From Chloroflexota bacterium (lineage in GTDB: Bacteria > Chloroflexota > Limnocylindria > Limnocylindrales > CSP1-4): a stretch of 30,634 bases of DNA. Each line of letters opens with the position of its first letter. Position 1 is the first letter of the stretch. The position numbers were made by a program, and so were the translations under genes. Positions 1 to 7,661 of the stretch are shown here, in pieces. The stretch covers positions 1 through 30,634 of the forward strand of contig JAICUV010000008.1 of NCBI GenBank assembly GCA_025935655.1. The letters run 5' to 3'. A model generated the notes under the pieces. The model ran no database searches. It saw only the letters and a list, made by a program, of their open reading frames with translations, and was not told the DNA's origin.

Positions 1-1
1 C

Positions 2-1099
2 GCCGCGTACTTCAGGGGTGCCGTCCCCGGGTCCGTCAGCGCGACCCAGAACACGCGCGTGCTGCTCATGGCCAACTACAACGCCGTGTCCACGGCCCCC
101 CTGGTGATCCGCGGCCGCGCCACCACCTGGACCATCGACGGCGTCGCCAGGACGTTCCCGGCGGACGGGACGCTCAAGGTCTGGCGAACGACCAGGACCG
201 TCGACGGCGTCAGCACCACGACCTGGCGGTACCGCGTCCTCGCACCGGACGGGACGACCGTCCTCCACCAGGGCACCGCCGGCAGCCGGCTCGTGATCCG
301 GGGCTCGGGCAGCACGTCGCGTCTCCAACTCGTGTCGAAGCCGTCCAGCTACGACACGTACCGCGGGATCCTCAAGCTGTTCCTCGGCGCGAGCACCCTC
401 AACGTCGTCAACCACCTGCCGCTGGACGACTACCTGCGCGGCGTGGTGCCGGTCGAGATGTCGTCCGCCTGGCCCACCGAGGCGCTCAAGGCGCAGACGA
501 TCGCCGCGCGCAGCTACGCCGTGCGGCGGCTCCACCCGACCAGCGGCACGTACGACCTGTACGACGACACGCGCTCGCAGGTCTACCGCGGCGTCGAGGC
601 GGAGACGACGACGACCAACACGCTGATCAGGAGCTTCCCGGGCCAGGTCATCCGGTACGACGGCGCGGTCATCAACGCGTTCTTCTTCTCCACGGGCGGC
701 GGCGCGACCGAGAACAACGAGTACGTGTTCGTGTCCTCGACGGGCGGGGTCGGCAGCGCGGTCCCCTACCTGCGCGGGATCCCCGACCGGCGGCCCGACG
801 GCACCGCCTGGGACGCGAGCGCCCCGGTCTACGCGTGGCAGACGAGCACGCTCACCCGCAGCCAGCTGACCGCGATGTTCAAGCAGGACCCGCGCACGAA
901 CGTGGGCGACCTCACGAAGCTCGGCCTCACGAAGCGCGGCGTGTCGGGACGGCTGTACCGGGTCACGCTGTACGGCACCGCGGGCTCGAAGACGGTGTCG
1001 GCGGACGTGTTCCGGTCCGTGTACAACGCCCGCCGGCCCGCCGGGACCCTGTCGCTGCGCAGCAACCTGTTCGACAGCAAGCCGATCGCGGGGTCCTGA
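2..1099 (+). CDS. SpoIID/LytB domain-containing protein, 5'-partial
   Basis: The reading frame is open to the left edge of the window, so the gene starts upstream. 365 residues are visible, and the GTG at 59 is probably internal. The N-terminal half of the visible part is beta-rich and repetitive. The second half is a SpoIID domain, with the hallmark DDYLRGVVPVEM followed by W and then EALKAQTIAARSYA. The Glu of VPVEM (about residue 152 of the visible part) matches the catalytic Glu of SpoIID lytic transglycosylases, which cleave denuded peptidoglycan glycan strands. The FFFSTGGGATENNE segment is also typical of the family. A role in cell-wall remodelling outside the membrane is likely. In many non-sporulating bacteria this domain sits in secreted multi-domain proteins, so sporulation need not be implied. 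It ends 4 bases before the convergent permease gene. Confidence 0.88.
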   Translation, partial: AAYFRGAVPGSVSATQNTRVLLMANYNAVSTAPLVIRGRATTWTIDGVARTFPADGTLKVWRTTRTVDGVSTTTWRYRVLAPDGTTVLHQGTAGSRLVIRGSGSTSRLQLVSKPSSYDTYRGILKLFLGASTLNVVNHLPLDDYLRGVVPVEMSSAWPTEALKAQTIAARSYAVRRLHPTSGTYDLYDDTRSQVYRGVEAETTTTNTLIRSFPGQVIRYDGAVINAFFFSTGGGATENNEYVFVSSTGGVGSAVPYLRGIPDRRPDGTAWDASAPVYAWQTSTLTRSQLTAMFKQDPRTNVGDLTKLGLTKRGVSGRLYRVTLYGTAGSKTVSADVFRSVYNARRPAGTLSLRSNLFDSKPIAGS

Positions 1100-1103
1100 C
1101 CCC

Positions 1104-1960
1104 CTACAGCTCGCGCCGCCGGAACAGCGCGATCCCGCCCGCGAGCACGAGCAGCACCCAGACGACGCTCCAGGCGACGAACGCCGCCGGCGGCGGCTCG
1201 CCCGCGTAGAACGGGTTGGCCGCGCTCACGCGGGTCCCGGCCGCGAGCAGGATGACCGCCGGCGGCTCGAGCCCGTAGATCACGCCGCGCCACAGGCCGT
1301 CGGTCGGGATGATGACCCGGAGCGCATCGGACGCGCCGCGCATCGCGGTCGCGTCGAACGCCACCGCGAGGTTGCCGAGCACGCCCGCGAACCAGCCGAG
1401 GCCGAACAGCACGACCGTGACGGCGCCGGCGGCCATCGCCGGCAGCCTCGTCCCGAGCGCGAGCGCGAGCGTCAGCACGGTGATCGCCTGGAACGCGAGG
1501 AACGCGACCGCCACCGCCGGCTCGGGTGGCACGTGGCCGCTGACGGCCGCGACGACCGCGATCGCCAGCAGGCCGGACAGGACGGCGTACGCCGCGACCA
1601 CGATGGACAGGCCCAGCCATCGCCCGACGACGAGCTCGGCGCGCCGCAGCGGCCGGGCGAGCATGGCGTGGACCGTTCCCGTCTCCACGTCCGACGCGAT
1701 CGCGGGCGCCGCGAGGAAGGCGGCCGACATCGCGAGCACGAAGCTGAACATGAACGCGATGAAGATCAGCACCTGGCTGACGCCGATCTGCAGCTGGACC
1801 GGCTCGATGCCCTCCTCGCGGGCGATCGACACGAGGCGCTCGGTCCCCCACCCCACCAGGACCACGCTGCCGACCACGAGGCTGATGAGGACCCACAGGA
1901 CGCGCCGTCGGACGATCTCCCGCAGGGTCAGCCCCGCGACGACCAAGACCAGCCGTGCGT

Positions 1961-1964
<4 letters not shown>
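1104..1964 (-). CDS. ABC-2 type transporter permease
   Basis: A 286-residue integral membrane protein with about six hydrophobic segments. An N-terminal helix precedes the motif AIASDVETGTVHAMLARPLRR, split here as ASDVETGT and LARPL, which is typical of ABC-2/NatB/YhaP-like permeases. The GTG start at 1964 lies inside the stop of the ATPase gene (GTGA, 1961-1964), so the two are translationally coupled and probably form one exporter made of ATPase and permease dimers. The substrate cannot be read from the sequence; relatives export drugs, sodium, lipids or antibiotics. The membrane domain ends in a short Arg-rich cytoplasmic tail (FRRREL). Confidence 0.85.
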
Positions 1965-2875
<911 letters not shown>

Positions 2876-2914
2876 GGATCCATTCTCCCGCCCGGCGGCG
2901 AAACGCGCCCCGGT

Positions 2915-2935
2915 CGTGACACACGAGCTGTCACG
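2915..2935. promoter_or_regulatory. Inverted repeat, candidate operator in divergent intergenic region
   Basis: A perfect 7-bp inverted repeat, CGTGACA and TGTCACG, separated by 7 bases (21 bp overall). It lies between the divergent starts at 2875 and 3014. The spacing places both half-sites on one DNA face, as expected for a dimeric repressor. No matching regulator gene is adjacent, so the binding protein is unknown. Confidence 0.45.
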
Positions 2936-3013
2936 GCACGCGCCGACGATGCACCCGTGATCGAGCCGCCGTCACCCGGACGGCAGCCGCCTACCGCACC
3001 GGAGGAACCGGCC

Positions 3014-3151
3014 ATGCTGCTCGTGGACTGCCCGCTGTGCGCCACGTCCGCACCCTACGACACCGACGCCGAGGAGCTGGACTGCCCGGCCTGCGACGTG
3101 CGCCTCGCGCTCGCCGCGGACGACCTCGCCCAGCTGCCGCTCGCCGCCTGA
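3014..3151 (+). CDS. Small CxxC...CxxC zinc-ribbon-like protein
   Basis: 45 residues with two Cys pairs, CPLC at 6-9 and CPAC at 24-27, separated by an acidic linker. This is a minimal zinc-ribbon pattern resembling the N-terminal ribbon of LysW-type or rubredoxin-like mini-proteins, but it lacks the C-terminal EDWGE tail of LysW, so no carrier function is claimed. The ATG is preceded by a strong GGAGGA at 3001-3006 with 7-base spacing, which decides the start over an in-frame GTG at 2957. It ends 10 bases before the convergent transporter gene. Function unknown; metal binding is inferred. Confidence 0.7.
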   Translation: MLLVDCPLCATSAPYDTDAEELDCPACDVRLALAADDLAQLPLAA

Positions 3152-3161
3152 CCGACCGGGC

Positions 3162-4430
3162 TCAGGCGGGAACGTCGGTCGCGACCCCCGCCTCGACGGC
3201 CGCGACCTCGCTGCCGCCGGCGGCCTGGACCGCGTCGATGACGGGCAGGTCCAGCGGACCGGCCTCGGCCAGCCAGCAGGCGGCTTTGTGGCCCTCGCCC
3301 ACGTCGAACAGCGGCGGCTCCTCGACCGTGCACCGGTCGAACGCCAGCGGGCAGCGCGGGTGGAACCGGCAGCCGGTGGGCACGTGTGCCGCGTCCGGCG
3401 TCTCGCCAACAAGGATCGTCCGCGCCTCGCGCTCGCCCGGGGCGGGCGGGTCCGGCGACGGGCTGACGGACACGAGCGCCTGGGTGTACGGGTTGCGCGG
3501 CCTGCGGATGACCTGCTCGGCCGGGCCGATCTCCATGATCCTGCCCAGGTACATGACCGCGATCCGGTCCGCGATGACCCACGCGATCGACAGGTCGTGG
3601 GTGATGAACAGGTAGGTCAGGCCACGCTCGCGGCGGAGGTCGAGCATGAGGCGCAGGAGCTCCGTCCGGATCGACACGTCCAGCATCGACACGGGCTCGT
3701 CCGCGACCACGAGCTCGGGGTCCATGACGAGCGCGCCCGCGATGACGACCCGCTGGCGCTGGCCGCCGGACAGCTCGTGGGGGTACCGCGCCGCGTAGTC
3801 GGCGGCGGGGCGGAGTCCCGCCGCGTCGAGCGCGTCGAGCGCGCGCTGGAACCGCTCCTCCTTGGCGCCGATGTTGTTGACGATCAGCGGCTCTATCACG
3901 AACTCGCCGATCGTGTGCTTCGGGTTGAGGGTCTCGTACGGGTCCTGGAAGATGAGCTGGACCCGACGGCGGTAGGCGCGCAGCGCCCTCGACCCCCACA
4001 GCGTGGAGACGTCCTTGCCGTCGACCACCACGGCGCCGCCGGTCTGCCTGGTTAGCTTGACAACCACCCGCCCCGTCGTCGTCTTTCCGGACCCCGACTC
4101 GCCGACGAGCGCCAGGATCTCCCCCTTGCGGATGGTCAGGTCGATCCCGTCGACCGCGCGGACGACGCCCCGCTGGCGGCGGGTCAGGATGTCCAGCAGG
4201 CCGCCGCGGATCGGGAAGTGAACCTCGAGGCCCTCGAGGCGGAGGAGCTCGGGGGCGTCGTCGGCGACGGACGAGCCTGGCGGTCCGGGGGCGTGGACAT
4301 GGTCGGGATGCGCCGGGGGTTCCGGGAGCGTGGGGTCGTGGGCGGCGGCGTGCCGCGCGGCCGCGTCCGCCTCCTCGTCGTGGAACGCGTCGTCGTGCGG
4401 GACGACGCCGTGGTCGTGGGGGTGCGTCAC
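3162..4430 (-). CDS. Peptide/nickel-type ABC transporter ATP-binding protein (DppF/OppF-like)
   Basis: 422 residues. The core has Walker A GESGSGKT at 110-117, signature LSGGQRQ at 220-226, Walker B ending DEP at 244-246, and H-loop His278. The C-terminal Cys-containing oligopeptide/dipeptide-transporter motif is GCRFHPRCPLAFDRC at 353-367. Together these place it in the DppF/OppF/NikE family, which energises uptake with its DppD-like partner. It is last in a five-gene operon, and its GTG start overlaps the preceding stop (GTGA, 4427-4430). Unusually, about 64 residues precede the ABC core and carry 10 His within the first 46 positions, with Asp and Pro. No alternative start codon is visible between this GTG and the core, so the extension appears real. 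It could bind metal. The substrate is not known. Confidence 0.93.
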   Translation of the reverse strand: MTHPHDHGVVPHDDAFHDEEADAAARHAAAHDPTLPEPPAHPDHVHAPGPPGSSVADDAPELLRLEGLEVHFPIRGGLLDILTRRQRGVVRAVDGIDLTIRKGEILALVGESGSGKTTTGRVVVKLTRQTGGAVVVDGKDVSTLWGSRALRAYRRRVQLIFQDPYETLNPKHTIGEFVIEPLIVNNIGAKEERFQRALDALDAAGLRPAADYAARYPHELSGGQRQRVVIAGALVMDPELVVADEPVSMLDVSIRTELLRLMLDLRRERGLTYLFITHDLSIAWVIADRIAVMYLGRIMEIGPAEQVIRRPRNPYTQALVSVSPSPDPPAPGEREARTILVGETPDAAHVPTGCRFHPRCPLAFDRCTVEEPPLFDVGEGHKAACWLAEAGPLDLPVIDAVQAAGGSEVAAVEAGVATDVPA

Positions 4431-5647
4431 GAGGCCGCGTCCGGGCCGGCCGGGGCGGGCGGGGACGGCTCCAGGGGGACCAGCGGGGCAACGGGCACGT
4501 CCGGGATGCCCGGCGCCGCCTCGTGCGCGCCGTCCGCGGGACGCCCGATGACGAGCGGCGCGGTGGGGCCGCTCGCCTCGACGAGCGGCGCCGTGTCGGC
4601 GGTCGGGAACAGGTGACAGGCGACACGGACGCCGTCCGAGAACCGCACCTCCGGCGGGACGACCTCGCGGCAGACGTCCATGGCGAACGAGCAGCGCGGG
4701 GCGAACCGGCAGCCGGGCGGCGGGTTGCGGAGGTCCGGCAGCGCGCCCGGGATCACGTCCAGCGTCCGCCGGTCGGCGTGGATGTTGGGGAACGACGACA
4801 GCAGCTTGCGCGTGTACGGGTGGCGCGGCGCGGTGAACACCCGCGAGACCGGCCCCTCCTCGGCCACCCGCCCGGCGTACATGACCATGACCCGGTCGCA
4901 CGTCTCGGCGATGACCGACAGGTCGTGCGTGATGAGCATCAGCGACAGCCCGAGCTCGCGCCGCAGCCGCTCGAGCAGCTGGAGGATCTGCGCCTGGACC
5001 ATGACGTCGAGCGCGGTCGTGGGCTCGTCGCCGATCACGATCGCCGGGTCACAGGCCAGCGCCATCGCGATGATCGCCCGCTGGCGCATGCCGCCCGACA
5101 GCTCGTGGGGATACGCGTCCGCGCGCTTGCGCGGGATGCCGACGAGCTCCAGCAGCTCCCCTGCCCGCTTGCGCGAGGCCTCGCGCGACTGCCCCAGCCG
5201 GACCTCGATGGGCTCGCCCACCTGGTCGCCGATGCGCTGCACCGGGTTGAGGGCGTTCATCGCGCCCTGGAACACGATCGAGATCTCGCGCCACCGGTAG
5301 CGCGCCAGCTGCTGCTCGGTCTTGGGCACGAGGTCGATCCCGAACAGCTCCACCTTGCCGGAGCGGATCCGCCCGTTGGCCGGCAGCAGCCGCACGAGCG
5401 AGAGCGCCGTCGTGGTCTTGCCGCAGCCGGACTCGCCGGCGATCCCCAGCGCCTCCCCGTCGTCCAGCCGGAAGCTCACCCCGTCGACCGCCTTGACGCT
5501 GCCCGTCGGCATGGAGAACCGGACCGAGAGGTCCTCGACGACGAGGAGCGGCGCCTTGGGATCCGCCAGCTTGGGCAGCGGCCACTGGCGGCGGCCCCGG
5601 ATCTCGGCGGCGGCCCCGCTCACGGCCTCACGCGGATCGACCGTCAC
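4427..5647 (-). CDS. Peptide/nickel-type ABC transporter ATP-binding protein (DppD/OppD-like)
   Basis: 406 residues. Walker A GESGCGKT lies at 71-78, signature LSGGMRQ at 183-189, Walker B IVIGDEP at about 203-209 and the H-loop His at 241. The family-specific C-terminal motif GCRFAPRCSFAMDVC is at 312-326. About 60 residues rich in Pro and Ala follow the core and are probably disordered. It pairs with the DppF-like ATPase encoded downstream to form the heterodimeric motor of the importer. The GTG start overlaps the stop of the permease gene upstream (GTGA, 5644-5647). Confidence 0.94.
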   Translation of the reverse strand: MTVDPREAVSGAAAEIRGRRQWPLPKLADPKAPLLVVEDLSVRFSMPTGSVKAVDGVSFRLDDGEALGIAGESGCGKTTTALSLVRLLPANGRIRSGKVELFGIDLVPKTEQQLARYRWREISIVFQGAMNALNPVQRIGDQVGEPIEVRLGQSREASRKRAGELLELVGIPRKRADAYPHELSGGMRQRAIIAMALACDPAIVIGDEPTTALDVMVQAQILQLLERLRRELGLSLMLITHDLSVIAETCDRVMVMYAGRVAEEGPVSRVFTAPRHPYTRKLLSSFPNIHADRRTLDVIPGALPDLRNPPPGCRFAPRCSFAMDVCREVVPPEVRFSDGVRVACHLFPTADTAPLVEASGPTAPLVIGRPADGAHEAAPGIPDVPVAPLVPLEPSPPAPAGPDAAS

Positions 5648-6609
5648 CTGCGGGCCCCCGACTTCGGGTTGAGGACGTCGTCCAGCGCGTTGCCGACGAG
5701 CGTGAACGCGAGCACCACGAGGACGACGCACACGGCCGGCGGCGCGATGTACCACCACGCCCCCAGGCCCGGCGCGCCGGCGCTCTGGGCGGCGTTGAGG
5801 ATCTGGCCCCACGACGGCGCGAACGGGTCGCCGAGGCCGATGAACGCCAGCGTCGTCTCGGTGAACACGGCGACCGCGAACGTGAGCACGGCCTGGGCGA
5901 CGATGAGGTTGATCACGTTGGGCAGGACGTGGCGGCGCATGATCCGGCCCGGCCCGGAGCCGATGACCCGCGCGCGGTCCACGAACATGCGCATCTTGAT
6001 CGAGAGGACCTGGGACCGGATGATCCGCGCGGTCGTCGCCCAGCTCGTGAGCCCGATGACGACGACGATGACGATCATCGTCGCGCGGATCCCGAACAGC
6101 TCGGCGTCCGCGCCCACGACGTCGAGGATGACCGGCGCGAGGATGATCGCGAGGACGATCGTGGGGAGCACCAGGAAGAAGTCCGAGATGCGCATGATCA
6201 CCGTGTCCGTCCGCCCGCCGACGTAGCCCGCGATGATCCCCAGGAGGGCGCCGAACAGGACCGTGATCAGCGTGGCCATGAGCCCGATCGCCATCGAGAT
6301 CCGCGCGCCGTGGAACGTCATGTTCAGCACGTCGCGGCCCAGCTCGTCGGTCCCGAACAGGTATCGGCCGCCCGGCGGCTGGAGGGACTGGCCGGTGGCG
6401 GTTGTCGCGGTCTCCAGCTTGCCCACGAACAGGTCGGGGAACATTGCGAGCACCGCGAACACGACGAGGATGAGCAGCCCGACCCGGCCGTCGTTGCGCG
6501 AGAGCACCTGGCCCACGAACGTGCGCGCCCGACCGGGGCGCCGGCGCGCCACCCCGACGGGCGCCGCGACCGCGGGCGGCACCGGGTCCGGGCTCACGAG
6601 CGGCGTCAC
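5644..6609 (-). CDS. Peptide-type ABC transporter permease (DppC-like)
   Basis: 321 residues. A basic Pro/Ala-rich N-terminus is followed by a first membrane helix, a periplasmic/extracellular loop containing YLFGTDELGRDV, and then the binding-protein-dependent permease domain with five more helices. FGTDELGRDV is a hallmark of DppC/OppC/NikC proteins. The cytoplasmic coupling motif region contains ARVIGSGPGRIMRRHVLPN, the expected EAA-type loop. It forms a heterodimer with the DppB-like permease. The GTG start overlaps the stop of the upstream permease gene (6606-6609), so translation is coupled. Confidence 0.95.
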   Translation of the reverse strand: MTPLVSPDPVPPAVAAPVGVARRRPGRARTFVGQVLSRNDGRVGLLILVVFAVLAMFPDLFVGKLETATTATGQSLQPPGGRYLFGTDELGRDVLNMTFHGARISMAIGLMATLITVLFGALLGIIAGYVGGRTDTVIMRISDFFLVLPTIVLAIILAPVILDVVGADAELFGIRATMIVIVVVIGLTSWATTARIIRSQVLSIKMRMFVDRARVIGSGPGRIMRRHVLPNVINLIVAQAVLTFAVAVFTETTLAFIGLGDPFAPSWGQILNAAQSAGAPGLGAWWYIAPPAVCVVLVVLAFTLVGNALDDVLNPKSGARR

Positions 6610-7577
6610 GCGCGCACCCGCGGGTCGAGGTACCCGTAGACGATGTCCGCGATGAGGTTGGCGATGACGACCGACACGGCGACCAGCAGGAAGATCCCCT
6701 GGAGCACCGGGTAGTCGCGGGCGCTGAGGGCGTGGATCGTGAGCGTGCCCAGGCCGGGCCAACTGAACACGATCTCCGCGGTGATCGCGCCGGCGATGAC
6801 GTAGCCCAGGTTGATCGCGATCAGGGTCACCATCGGCAGCAGGGCGTTGGGGAACGCATGGGTGCGCAGGATCCGGCCGTCCTGCAGGCCCTTGGCCCGG
6901 GCCGTCGTGATGTAGTCCTCGCTCCGGGTGTCGATGATCGAGGAGCGCATGAGGATCGAGTAGCTGCCGAGGAGCCCGAGGGTGACCGCGACGAGCGGCA
7001 GCACGAGGTGCGACCCGAGGTCCCAGGCCTGGGCCGTCAGCGGCGCGTCGCTCATCCCCGGTGTCGTCATGCCCGAGGTCGGGAACCAGCCGAGGCCCGC
7101 GGCGAACACGATGATCAGGGGCATGCCGATGACGAAGTAGGGCATGGAGTACAGGATCAGGCTCGCCCCGGTGCCCAGGGAGTCCACCTTCCCGCCGCGT
7201 CGCCACCCCGCGTAGGCCCCAATCGCGAGCCCGCCGATGATGGCGAACACCTCGGCCAGGCCCACGAGCAGGATCGTCGGGCCCACCGACGCGGCCAGCA
7301 CGTCGGTGACGGGCTGCCCCCGGTAGAAGATCGAGTAGCCGAGGTCGCCGGTCACGGTGGCCTTCACGTAGGCGACCAGCTGGTCGGGGACGAGCGGCTT
7401 GTCGAGGCCCCAGCGGGCCCGCATCGCCGCCCTGGTCTCCTCGGTGAGGTTGGGGTTTTTGATGACGCGGTCAGGGGACCCCGGCATCATCCGGAACATG
7501 AGGAAGTTCAGGACGAGGATCGCGCAGATCGTCACGAACGCCTGCACGACCTTGCGCCCGAGGTAGCGGGCGTTCAT
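6606..7577 (-). CDS. Peptide-type ABC transporter permease (DppB-like)
   Basis: 323 residues, a normal length for DppB/OppB/NikB. The N-terminal segment RKVVQAFVTICAILVLNFLM is a membrane helix, followed by the family-typical FRMMPGSP. An extracellular stretch includes LGYSIFYRGQPV, and the permease domain carries the coupling loop with TARAKGLQDGRILRTHAFPN. It ends YGYLDPRVRA, the usual C-terminus of this family. The ATG at 7577 follows the binding-protein gene by 84 bases. That gap contains a strong stem-loop, which may uncouple permease expression from binding-protein expression. Confidence 0.95.
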   Translation of the reverse strand: MNARYLGRKVVQAFVTICAILVLNFLMFRMMPGSPDRVIKNPNLTEETRAAMRARWGLDKPLVPDQLVAYVKATVTGDLGYSIFYRGQPVTDVLAASVGPTILLVGLAEVFAIIGGLAIGAYAGWRRGGKVDSLGTGASLILYSMPYFVIGMPLIIVFAAGLGWFPTSGMTTPGMSDAPLTAQAWDLGSHLVLPLVAVTLGLLGSYSILMRSSIIDTRSEDYITTARAKGLQDGRILRTHAFPNALLPMVTLIAINLGYVIAGAITAEIVFSWPGLGTLTIHALSARDYPVLQGIFLLVAVSVVIANLIADIVYGYLDPRVRA

Positions 7578-7603
7578 CGCGCGGCGCCCGCCCGGAGGCG
7601 GCG

Positions 7604-7631
7604 GAAGAGGGTCGCGCGAGCGACCCTCTTC
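7604..7631. promoter_or_regulatory. Perfect intercistronic stem-loop between binding-protein and permease genes
   Basis: A perfect 12-bp inverted repeat (7604-7615 with 7620-7631) with a 4-base loop. There is no T tract on the minus strand downstream of it. The position between a highly needed binding-protein gene and its permease genes matches the known arrangement in which a hairpin attenuates downstream transcription or protects the upstream mRNA from 3' decay. The structure is seen; the role is inferred. Confidence 0.75.
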
Positions 7632-7661
7632 GTGCCGTGATCGCGGGGGATCACCTGGTGG

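Noticed and set aside
2915..2935. CRP-type cAMP receptor site
   Set aside because: The half-sites GTGA and TCAC are 11 bases apart; the CRP consensus needs 6. The cNMP proteins here also lack DNA-binding domains.
3162..7577. Assignment of the importer to nickel uptake (nikBCDE)
   Set aside because: Dipeptide, oligopeptide and nickel importers share all motifs seen. The His-rich extension is suggestive only, so no gene symbols were given.
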